Assembly: GCA_001438005.1 (NCBI GenBank)
Contig: LIBO01000046.1
Coordinates: forward strand, 1 to 7,301
Source of the DNA: Verrucomicrobia subdivision 6 bacterium BACL9 MAG-120507-bin52
Lineage (GTDB): Bacteria; Verrucomicrobiota; Verrucomicrobiia; Methylacidiphilales; Verrucolacustridaceae
Direction: 5' to 3'
Length of the DNA stretch: 7,301 bases
Below are positions 1 to 5,840 of the stretch, one piece after another. Under the pieces are notes generated by a model, which searched no databases, was not told the DNA's origin, and was given only the letters and a program-made list of their open reading frames with translations. Both the position numbers and the translations under genes were made by a program. Position 1 is the stretch's first letter; the number at the start of each line of letters is the position of its first letter.

Positions 1-414
1 ACCCCCACCCCCGAATCGGTCTCGGAAACTCCCCCTACTGCCTCGCTTCCGAACTCCCTCCCCACCCCCACCCTCGCCCCCCGCCTCACCCCTACCCCAC
101 CAACCCCCAATCTCCCACCCTCCACCGCCAGCTCCACCATCCTCGCTCGCCCGAACCCATCCCAGAACTCCGCCCCCACCTATCCCGATCTTGCCCGAAA
201 AAAAGGGTGGACCGGTTCCGTCCTGCTTCGCGCCCAAATCTCTGCCCAAGGCATCGTCGAATCTCTCACCATTCTGAAAAGCTCAGGTTACGAGATCCTC
301 GACCAATCCGCCACCCGAGCCGTCCGCCAGTGGCGCTTTTACCCCCAAGAGGTCGGCGGAGCCCCCACCTCCTCCACCGTCGAGATCCCCGTCAAATTCT
401 CACTTAAGCATTAA
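1..414 (+). CDS. TonB-family protein, C-terminal part (5' end outside window)
   Basis: The frame is open from base 1 to a TAA at 412-414, giving the last 137 residues of a protein whose start lies to the left. Residues 1-60 are a Pro/Thr/Ser-rich linker, as expected for the periplasm-spanning segment of a TonB protein. From about residue 61 (YPDLARKKGWTGSV) to the end the sequence fits a TonB C-terminal domain: the conserved Y-P-x-x-A-R-x-x-x-x-x-G start, a strand carrying 'G.V..L.ILKSSGYE.LD', then 'A...VRQWRFYP' and a final strand 'STVEIPVKFSLKH'. TonB proteins couple the inner-membrane proton motive force (via ExbB/ExbD) to outer-membrane receptors; the N-terminal membrane anchor cannot be seen here. 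The domain also occurs in other envelope proteins, so the exact role is open. It is co-directional with tig after a 56-nt gap. The linker's CCC/ACC codons make the DNA extremely C-rich. Confidence 0.88.
   Translation, partial: TPTPESVSETPPTASLPNSLPTPTLAPRLTPTPPTPNLPPSTASSTILARPNPSQNSAPTYPDLARKKGWTGSVLLRAQISAQGIVESLTILKSSGYEILDQSATRAVRQWRFYPQEVGGAPTSSTVEIPVKFSLKH
61..120 (-). other. Dense G-run tract, potential G-quadruplex on the minus strand
   Basis: The plus strand has nine runs of three or more C within 60 nt (61-63, 65-69, 71-73, 77-82, 89-92, 95-98, 104-108, 114-116, 118-120), separated by 1 to 6 nt. The complementary strand therefore satisfies the usual G3+N1-7 quadruplex pattern several times over. 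It lies opposite the Pro-rich linker of the TonB-family gene, whose template strand is the G-rich one. The composition is explained by Pro CCC and Thr ACC codons, so a structural or regulatory role is only a possibility. Confidence 0.5.
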
Positions 415-470
415 CCACCGAATCTGACCTTGGCTACCTCACCTTCCTTGCGTAGGTTGCTGGGCTGCCG

Positions 471-1769
471 ATGAAAGTTTCTCTCGAAAATATGGGCGGT
501 TGTCGCCGTCGCCTGAAAGGCGAGATCCCGGCCGATCAGGTCCGCCTGACCGAGGAGAAGGTTACCCTTTCCTTCCAAAAGTCGGCCCGCCTGCCTGGGT
601 TTCGTCCCGGCCACGCCCCCCTCGAAATGGTCCGTCGCCGCTACGCCCCCGATATTCAGACCGAACTCAAAGACAGCCTGCTCCGGGAAGGCCTGCGCCA
701 CGCCGTGGAGAAAGAAAAGCTCCACCTCGTCGATGACCCAGCGGTCGAGGAAGCCAATTTCGAAAAAGATAAAAAATTCAAATTCATCCTCCGCGTCGAT
801 CTGGCACCCGAATTTAAAGTCCCCGTCGCCAAGGGACTCAAGATCCCCAAAAAAAGCCCGGAGCCTGTGACCGAGGCCGACGTGAAGTCCTCTCTCGATC
901 GCTTGGCCGAGCCCCATGCCCACTTTGACACACTGGAGCCACGGCCCGCCCAAGAGGGGGACTATGCCGTCCTCGATTTTCAGGGCACTTGTGGTGGAAA
1001 AAAGATTCTTGAGATCGCCCCTCAGGCCGGACAGGTGGGGGAAGCCAAGAAATTGTGGGTCTTACTCAAGCCGGATGCCTTCCTCCCTGGCTTTGTCCCC
1101 GCCCTGTACGGAATGAAGCCCGGCGAAACCCGTCAGGTCGACGTCAAGTTTCCCGCCGATTTTCCACACGCCACACTCCAGAACCAGACCGGTTCGTATG
1201 AGGTCACTCTCGTCGAACTCAAAGAGCGTCACCTTCCGGCTGTCGATGATGCCTTTTGCCAAGAAAACTACAAAATGCCCAAGGCCGAGTTGGAAGCTCG
1301 CCTGCGGGAAGATCTCACCGCCTCCCGCAACTCCGCTCATCGAAATGAGGAGAGTCGTGCGGTTACCCAAGCTCTCCTCAGCTCCACAAAAATGGATGTC
1401 CCCGAACCTCTGCTCGACGAGGAACGTCGCCGCCTCGTCGCGCGCTTGGTCGAGGAGAATCAACGTCGAGGCGTTTCGAACGAAGAGCTGATCAAACACA
1501 AAGACGACATTCTGAAAACCGCGGGGCAAAATGCCGAAGAAAACGTGAAACTCAGCTTTCTTCTCCGACGGATCGCCGAAACGGAAGGGCTCCAAGTGGA
1601 AGAGCAGGAGATCGTGCAGGAGATCGCCATCCTTGCGGCTCAGTCGGGTCAAGATCCGCGCCTCTTTGCCAAGCGCCTGCAGAAATCGAATGTTCTACCC
1701 TCACTTGCTGACACCCTTTTGCGCAGAAAAACTGTCGATTTTCTTTTGCAACATGCCGTTCGTGGGTAA
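471..1769 (+). CDS. tig: Trigger factor, ribosome-associated chaperone
   Basis: 432 residues, the same length as E. coli trigger factor. The protein docks at the ribosomal exit tunnel and shields nascent chains. The N-terminal ribosome-binding domain (about 1-115) starts in the usual way (MKVSLENMGGCRRRLKGEIP), which supports ATG 471, and carries the ribosome-docking signature GFRPGHAP at residues 43-50 (family GFRxGxxP). A PPIase/FKBP-like domain follows at about 162-250 (EGDYAVLDFQG ... LPGF ... MKPGE ... VTLVEL), then the helical C-terminal chaperone arms (about 255-432). The PPIase flap is longer and lacks the EFxGG-like segment seen in E. coli, so prolyl isomerase activity may be reduced; this is inference. 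It is the first gene of a tig-clpP-clpX set and lies 56 nt after the TonB-family gene. I see no convincing promoter or Shine-Dalgarno site in that gap; TAGG at 453-456 is too far from the start. Confidence 0.96.
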   Translation: MKVSLENMGGCRRRLKGEIPADQVRLTEEKVTLSFQKSARLPGFRPGHAPLEMVRRRYAPDIQTELKDSLLREGLRHAVEKEKLHLVDDPAVEEANFEKDKKFKFILRVDLAPEFKVPVAKGLKIPKKSPEPVTEADVKSSLDRLAEPHAHFDTLEPRPAQEGDYAVLDFQGTCGGKKILEIAPQAGQVGEAKKLWVLLKPDAFLPGFVPALYGMKPGETRQVDVKFPADFPHATLQNQTGSYEVTLVELKERHLPAVDDAFCQENYKMPKAELEARLREDLTASRNSAHRNEESRAVTQALLSSTKMDVPEPLLDEERRRLVARLVEENQRRGVSNEELIKHKDDILKTAGQNAEENVKLSFLLRRIAETEGLQVEEQEIVQEIAILAAQSGQDPRLFAKRLQKSNVLPSLADTLLRRKTVDFLLQHAVRG

Positions 1770-1778
1770 GTTTCAGCT

Positions 1779-2402
1779 ATGACTACCGAACCGAAAGCTG
1801 ACTACTTCGTCCCCAGCGTCATTGAGCAGACGGGCCGTGGGGAACGCGCCTATGATATCTACTCACGCCTGCTCAAGGATCGCATCATCTTCATTGGCAC
1901 CGCCATCGATGACAGCATGGCCAACTCGATCATTGCCCAACTTCTCTTTCTGCAAATGGAGGACCCCAAAAAAGACGTCAGCATCTATGTCCACTCTCCC
2001 GGTGGGTATGTCACTGCCGGCCTCGCGATTTACGATACGATGCAGTACATCACCTGTGAGGTGAACACCTACTGCATCGGCCAAGCCGCCAGCATGGGCG
2101 CCGTTCTTCTCGCCGCGGGGACCAAAGGCAAACGCTACTGCTTGCCCAATGCCCGGATCATGATTCACCAGCCTTTGGGCGGGGCCCAAGGCCAAGCCAC
2201 CGACATCAGCATTCAGGCCCAAGAAATCCTCAGGGCCAAAAAACGCCTGAACGAGATTTTAGCTCACCACACCGGCCAGACTTTCGATACGGTCGAAAAA
2301 GATACCGACCGGGATCGCTTTATGTCGGCCGAAGACGCCAAAACCTACGGCCTGGTCGACCACGTTGTCTCCTTCCGTAAAGAGGATCAGACGAAAAAGT
2401 AA
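1779..2402 (+). CDS. clpP: ATP-dependent Clp protease proteolytic subunit ClpP
   Basis: 207 residues, typical for ClpP, the serine peptidase that forms a double heptameric barrel and degrades proteins delivered by ClpX or ClpA/C. The catalytic triad aligns with E. coli S111/H136/D185: Ser105 in GQAASMGA, His130 in ARIMIHQP and Asp179 in DTDRDRF. The substrate-binding SPGG loop (residues 73-76) and the handle-region motif HQPLGGAQGQATD (130-142) are intact. By alignment the mature N-terminus would begin around Tyr9 (FVPSVIEQT follows), so any propeptide is only about eight residues, shorter than in E. coli. It starts 9 nt after tig and ends 12 nt before clpX, so co-transcription is very likely. 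No good Shine-Dalgarno precedes ATG 1779 (only GGGTAAG at 1764-1770), so translation may be coupled to tig. Confidence 0.98.
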   Translation: MTTEPKADYFVPSVIEQTGRGERAYDIYSRLLKDRIIFIGTAIDDSMANSIIAQLLFLQMEDPKKDVSIYVHSPGGYVTAGLAIYDTMQYITCEVNTYCIGQAASMGAVLLAAGTKGKRYCLPNARIMIHQPLGGAQGQATDISIQAQEILRAKKRLNEILAHHTGQTFDTVEKDTDRDRFMSAEDAKTYGLVDHVVSFRKEDQTKK

Positions 2403-2414
2403 AGTCGGTGCCCG

Positions 2415-3683
2415 ATGGCCCGCCCCACTCACCTCACCCTCTGCTCCTTCTGCGGCAAGAGCCACGCCGAGGTCAAGAAACTGATCGCCGGCCCGGGGGT
2501 TTACATTTGCGACAACTGTATCACCCTTTGTACAAATATCTTGAATCGCGAAGTTGGGGAAAATCCGGTCGGGAAAGGCATTTTGAAAACCCTCCCCAAG
2601 CCGCGCGAAATTCGTGCGGAACTAGATCGCCACGTCATCGGCCAGGATCAGGCAAAGCGAACCCTAGCCGTTGCCGTTCACAACCATTACAAGAGGGTTC
2701 GTGGTCCCCAAAGTGATACTCTTCCGACCGATCACGCCGATGTGGAGCTGGAGAAAAGCAATATCTTACTCATCGGCCCGACCGGATCGGGCAAAACCCT
2801 GCTCGCCCGCACCCTCGCCCGAATTTTAGACGTCCCCTTTGCCATCGCCGATGCCACCTCTTTGACCGAAGCTGGCTACGTCGGCGAAGACGTGGAAACC
2901 ATTATCCTCCGCCTTCTGCAAAATGCGGACTACGACGTGAAGCGGGCTGAACTCGGCATCGTCTATATCGATGAAATCGACAAAATCGGGCGAAAGTCAG
3001 ACAGCGCCTCCATCACCCGTGACGTTTCCGGGGAAGGCGTCCAACAAGGCCTTTTGAAAATACTGGAAGGAACCGTTTGCCACGTTCCGCCGCAAGGCGG
3101 ACGCAAGCACCCTCAGGCCGAGCACATTCAGGTGAACACCCAAAACATCCTTTTCATTTGTGGCGGCGGGTTTGTCGGACTGGAAGAAATCGTTCACAAG
3201 CGGATGGGAGGACGTGTCCTCGGGTTTGGCTCGGGTTTGGCGGCCAAGGCCGAAGTGACGGAAGAGGGCTTGGGACTCCTGCGTTATACCGAGCCGGACG
3301 ACCTGCTTCGCTTCGGGATGATTCCAGAATTTATCGGCCGCTTGCCCGTGCTCACCCACCTGAATCCTTTAACGGTGGAAGAGCTGATCTTGGTTTTAAC
3401 CGATCCGAAAAACTCGCTCACCCGCCAATACGCCAAGCTGCTCGGGATGGAAGGTGTGAAACTCAACTTCACGCGCGACGCCCTCCGGTGTCTCGCCGAG
3501 GCCGCCATCAAGAAAGGCACTGGCGCACGCGCTCTCCGCAGTCTTCTCGAAGGCATGATGCTGGATCTGATGTACGAGATCCCCTCCCGTAACGATGTGG
3601 AGGAGGTAATCATCAATCAGGCCGTGGCCGAGGGTCACCGCCCTCCTATCATCAAACGCAAAGAATCTCGTAAAGCGGCCTGA
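2415..3683 (+). CDS. clpX: AAA+ unfoldase ClpX, ATPase subunit of ClpXP
   Basis: 422 residues, close to E. coli ClpX (424). A hexameric ATPase that recognises tagged substrates, unfolds them and threads them into ClpP. The N-terminal zinc-binding domain has a C4 motif (Cys10, Cys13, Cys32, Cys35). The AAA+ core shows Walker A GPTGSGKT (121-128, Lys127), pore loop GYVG (154-157), Walker B IVYIDEID (182-189, Asp186/Glu187), an RKH loop (230-232), the ClpP-docking tripeptide LGF (269-271, IGF in E. coli), the arginine finger in PEFIGRLP (Arg309) and sensor 2 in GTGARALRS (Arg372). All key residues are present, so it should be active. ATG 2415 is chosen because the zinc finger begins eight residues later, as in the family. 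No Shine-Dalgarno is visible. The gene ends 13 nt from the convergent aminotransferase, with no terminator hairpin in the gap. Confidence 0.98.
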   Translation: MARPTHLTLCSFCGKSHAEVKKLIAGPGVYICDNCITLCTNILNREVGENPVGKGILKTLPKPREIRAELDRHVIGQDQAKRTLAVAVHNHYKRVRGPQSDTLPTDHADVELEKSNILLIGPTGSGKTLLARTLARILDVPFAIADATSLTEAGYVGEDVETIILRLLQNADYDVKRAELGIVYIDEIDKIGRKSDSASITRDVSGEGVQQGLLKILEGTVCHVPPQGGRKHPQAEHIQVNTQNILFICGGGFVGLEEIVHKRMGGRVLGFGSGLAAKAEVTEEGLGLLRYTEPDDLLRFGMIPEFIGRLPVLTHLNPLTVEELILVLTDPKNSLTRQYAKLLGMEGVKLNFTRDALRCLAEAAIKKGTGARALRSLLEGMMLDLMYEIPSRNDVEEVIINQAVAEGHRPPIIKRKESRKAA

Positions 3684-3696
3684 TCGAGTATTTTAC

Positions 3697-4782
3697 TTAA
3701 CCGATTTTCTTTAGCCCCTCCGCCAGCCGGCCCCACAGCTCTTCCATCCCCTTCTCCGTTTCGTCCCCCATGTGGGAAACGCGGAAATTGAGCCCTTTCA
3801 TCTTGCCGTATCCTCCATCGAAAATCGCGCCATGGGTTTCCTTGAGCCACGCAATCCACTTGGCCACATCTACCTTTCGCGTGTTTTTGCCGCAGGTCAG
3901 GCTGAGAGACTCATAACCCTTCTCCGGGAACACCTCGAACCCATTCGCCGCCAACCACGCCCTCCCCCGCTCCGCATTCTTTCGATGCCGTGCATGGCGG
4001 TTCGCAATTCCCTCCTTGGCAATTTCGGCCAGCTTCACCTCTAGCGCGTAGAGATGGCTGATGGAGGGAGTACAGGGAGTCATATTACTTTCCGCCTGTT
4101 TGCGGAATTCGAGGAAGTCATAGTAGTAGCCCCGATCCTTGACCTTCTCTGCCCGCTGGTAGGCCCTCTCGCTCACCGCAAAAAGAGCCGCTCCGGGAGG
4201 TAAAGCCATCGCCTTCTGCGTCCCGCACAACATCACATCCAAGCCCAACTCATCAAAAGGAATAGGCACCGCGCTAAAAGAGGAAACCGTATCGGTGATC
4301 AACATGACCTCGGGAAATTTTGTGCGGACTAGCTTGGCAATGTCGGCCAACGGGCTCAACACCCCTGTCGATGTCTCATGATGAATGATCGTCAAGGCAT
4401 CATAACCCCCTTGGGACAGCTCCTTCTCGATCATCTCCGGTTTGATGGCTTGGCCCCACTCCACTTGCACCCTGCCCGCCTGTTTGCCGCACTTTAGGGC
4501 GACATCAAACCACTTGTCGGAAAAAGCCCCGTTCATGCAAACCAGCACTTTTTTTTGCACCAAATTCAGAATCGCCGCCTCCATGACCGACCACGCCGAT
4601 CCCGTACCCAAAAAAACCGGCTGCTGGGTTTGGAACAGTTGCCGCAACCCAGGCTGCACGCGGGCATAAAGATCCTGAAACCCTTTCCCCCGGTGCCCGA
4701 TCATCGGCGTAGCGAAGGCTTGAAGGACGGAAGGTGAAATCTCGACCGGACCTGGGATATATAATTTGATGTGCGGCATCAT
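3697..4782 (-). CDS. Class V PLP-dependent aminotransferase, alanine/serine-glyoxylate type
   Basis: 361 residues from ATG 4782. Fold-type I PLP enzyme of aminotransferase class V. Conserved points, numbered from this start: substrate-entry segment LYIPGPVEISP (7-17), phosphate-binding turn GTGSAW (59-64), HHETSTG (134-140), Asp164 in DTVSS for the pyridine nitrogen, Schiff-base Lys190 in GTQKA, and Arg334 in NFRVSHMGD as the likely substrate-carboxylate contact. The family moves an amino group between alanine or serine and glyoxylate or pyruvate; some members act as alternative phosphoserine aminotransferases, so the true substrate is not fixed by sequence. Start: the family usually begins only a few residues before the IPGP motif, which favours the tandem ATGs at 4782/4779. 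An upstream in-frame TTG at 4815 has a Shine-Dalgarno-like AAAGGA five nt before it and would add 11 residues, overlapping the divergent gene. The gene converges on clpX and may be monocistronic. Confidence 0.9.
   Translation of the reverse strand: MMPHIKLYIPGPVEISPSVLQAFATPMIGHRGKGFQDLYARVQPGLRQLFQTQQPVFLGTGSAWSVMEAAILNLVQKKVLVCMNGAFSDKWFDVALKCGKQAGRVQVEWGQAIKPEMIEKELSQGGYDALTIIHHETSTGVLSPLADIAKLVRTKFPEVMLITDTVSSFSAVPIPFDELGLDVMLCGTQKAMALPPGAALFAVSERAYQRAEKVKDRGYYYDFLEFRKQAESNMTPCTPSISHLYALEVKLAEIAKEGIANRHARHRKNAERGRAWLAANGFEVFPEKGYESLSLTCGKNTRKVDVAKWIAWLKETHGAIFDGGYGKMKGLNFRVSHMGDETEKGMEELWGRLAEGLKKIG
4760..4765 (+). promoter_or_regulatory. Candidate sigma70-type -10 box for the secreted-protein gene
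   Basis: A perfect TATAAT lies 36 nt before the GTG at 4802, so transcription would start near 4772 with a leader of about 30 nt. This fits a start at GTG 4802 rather than the in-frame TTG/ATG at 4766/4769, which would lie at or upstream of the transcript start. No good -35 hexamer is found 16-18 nt upstream. The bases also encode conserved residues (LYI) of the aminotransferase on the other strand, so the match could be coincidental. Confidence 0.4.
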
Positions 4783-4792
4783 TAGGGTAAAT

Positions 4793-4798
4793 AGAGGA
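4793..4798 (+). promoter_or_regulatory. Shine-Dalgarno site deciding the GTG start at 4802
   Basis: AGAGGA ends 3 nt before GTG 4802 (GAGG core, spacing 4). The spacing is on the short side, but this is one of the better Shine-Dalgarno matches before a proposed start in the window. Together with the signal peptide that begins at this codon, it supports GTG as the initiation codon. Confidence 0.5.
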
Positions 4799-4801
4799 AC
4801 T

Positions 4802-5839
4802 GTGCATTTTCGCAAACTTATCCTTTTCTTGTCTTGGCTTACCTTGCTGACCCACGCGGGCGTGGCTCAGGTCAACTCTCGGGACCCACATCTGAGCCCC
4901 GATTTTCAAACCACCTGCGATGATGAGATCAATAATGAGCGGGTTGCTCGGGCAATTCCTGCCTCCGATCCTACCCCAATCCCTGCCCCATCCCCTGCCG
5001 TCGCGCCCGCCCCCACCACCGCCAACCTGGAAAATGCCAAGCTTCCCGTCGATCAGATTATTCAGAACGCCATCCGCCGAGACGAGGAGCTGCGCGAACT
5101 TCGGGAAGAGTTCACCTACCAACTGAAACTGGTGACCCAACGCCTCGACGACGACAACAAGGTCATTCCCGACAAAACCAAGACGGTCACCGCCAAAATC
5201 AAACCGGGCAAAGATATTACCTTCAGTGCAGATTTTAATGACGACTCAAAAGAGAGCGAGGCCTCCTCTAGCAAAACGTCTGCCAGTGCCACTGGGGGTC
5301 GAGGCTTGCAATCCAAGAAAAAGAAATCAGACGACGATGACGGCGACTCCAACAAAGATGTGGAGGACGCTAAAAAGGTGAACGCCATGCTCGACATGGG
5401 TAAAATCGCGCCCCGCTTCAAGTATGTTCGAATGCCCGATCAAACCGTCCGTGACCGCCCCTGCTTTGTTATCAAATTCAGCCCCAAACCCGATCAACCC
5501 TTCACTTCAAGGGAAGAAAAGGTCATTAACAAAGTGGGTGGGCTCATTTGGATCGATCAAAACGACTTCAGCATCATCCAAACCAAAGGCAAATTGACCG
5601 AGGAGGTTGATGTCGCTTGGTTTCTTGCCTCGATGAAGGGAATGGATTTTTCCTACGAAACGTCTGAGCTCTCCTCAATCAATATTCCCGTTCCGTCTAA
5701 TTTTTTTATGAGCTTCGATCTCAATATCATGGGATATCGCATGGCGCAAAAGCAGGTAAGTCAAATGACCGATTACCAACCCATTTCCCCGAACTTAGTT
5801 CCGGTGACTTCCCCCACACCCCCTCCCAGCAATCCCTAG
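4802..5839 (+). CDS. Secreted protein of unknown function with low-complexity charged insert
   Basis: 345 residues from GTG 4802. The N-terminus is a clear Sec signal peptide: MHFRK, a hydrophobic core LILFLSWLTLL, and probable cleavage after Ala22 (GVA|QV). There is no lipobox cysteine, so the product should be periplasmic or exported rather than a lipoprotein. Residues 52-73 are a Pro/Ala linker. About 80-145 form a first conserved part (DEELRELREEFTYQLKL...). About 147-190 are low-complexity Ser/Asp/Lys with KKKK and DDDD tracts. About 200-327 form a second conserved part with DRPCFVIKFSPKP (218-230), SREEKVINKVGGLIWID (236-252) and a final strand-rich stretch. That second part resembles, from memory, a hypothetical-protein family common in Acidobacteria and Verrucomicrobia and sometimes labelled LolA-like or lipoprotein-sorting-like; no function is established. 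A Pro-rich tail ends the protein. Alternative starts at TTG 4766/ATG 4769 would put 11-12 residues before the signal peptide and are less likely. Confidence 0.8.
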   Translation: MHFRKLILFLSWLTLLTHAGVAQVNSRDPHLSPDFQTTCDDEINNERVARAIPASDPTPIPAPSPAVAPAPTTANLENAKLPVDQIIQNAIRRDEELRELREEFTYQLKLVTQRLDDDNKVIPDKTKTVTAKIKPGKDITFSADFNDDSKESEASSSKTSASATGGRGLQSKKKKSDDDDGDSNKDVEDAKKVNAMLDMGKIAPRFKYVRMPDQTVRDRPCFVIKFSPKPDQPFTSREEKVINKVGGLIWIDQNDFSIIQTKGKLTEEVDVAWFLASMKGMDFSYETSELSSINIPVPSNFFMSFDLNIMGYRMAQKQVSQMTDYQPISPNLVPVTSPTPPPSNP

Positions 5840-5840
5840 C

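Noticed and set aside
430..458. TTGGCT, 17 nt, TAGGTT as a promoter before tig
   Set aside because: The -10 matches the consensus at only three of six positions; too weak to call, and tig may be co-transcribed with the upstream gene.
411..953. 180-codon minus-strand open frame opposite tig
   Set aside because: It lies entirely opposite the well-supported trigger factor frame, has no recognisable domain, and is a by-product of GC-rich codon use.
1062..1652. 196-codon minus-strand open frame opposite tig
   Set aside because: Same reasoning: antisense shadow of a conserved gene with no family resemblance.
1779..3683. The clpP-clpX pair as part of a novel defence or phage-related protease system
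   Set aside because: Order, lengths, catalytic residues and the adjacent tig are those of the standard housekeeping operon, with no accessory genes nearby.
4505..5140. 211-codon minus-strand open frame across the divergent start region
   Set aside because: It overlaps the aminotransferase in another frame and the secreted gene antisense; its Gly-rich stretch is the complement of the Pro-rich linker codons.
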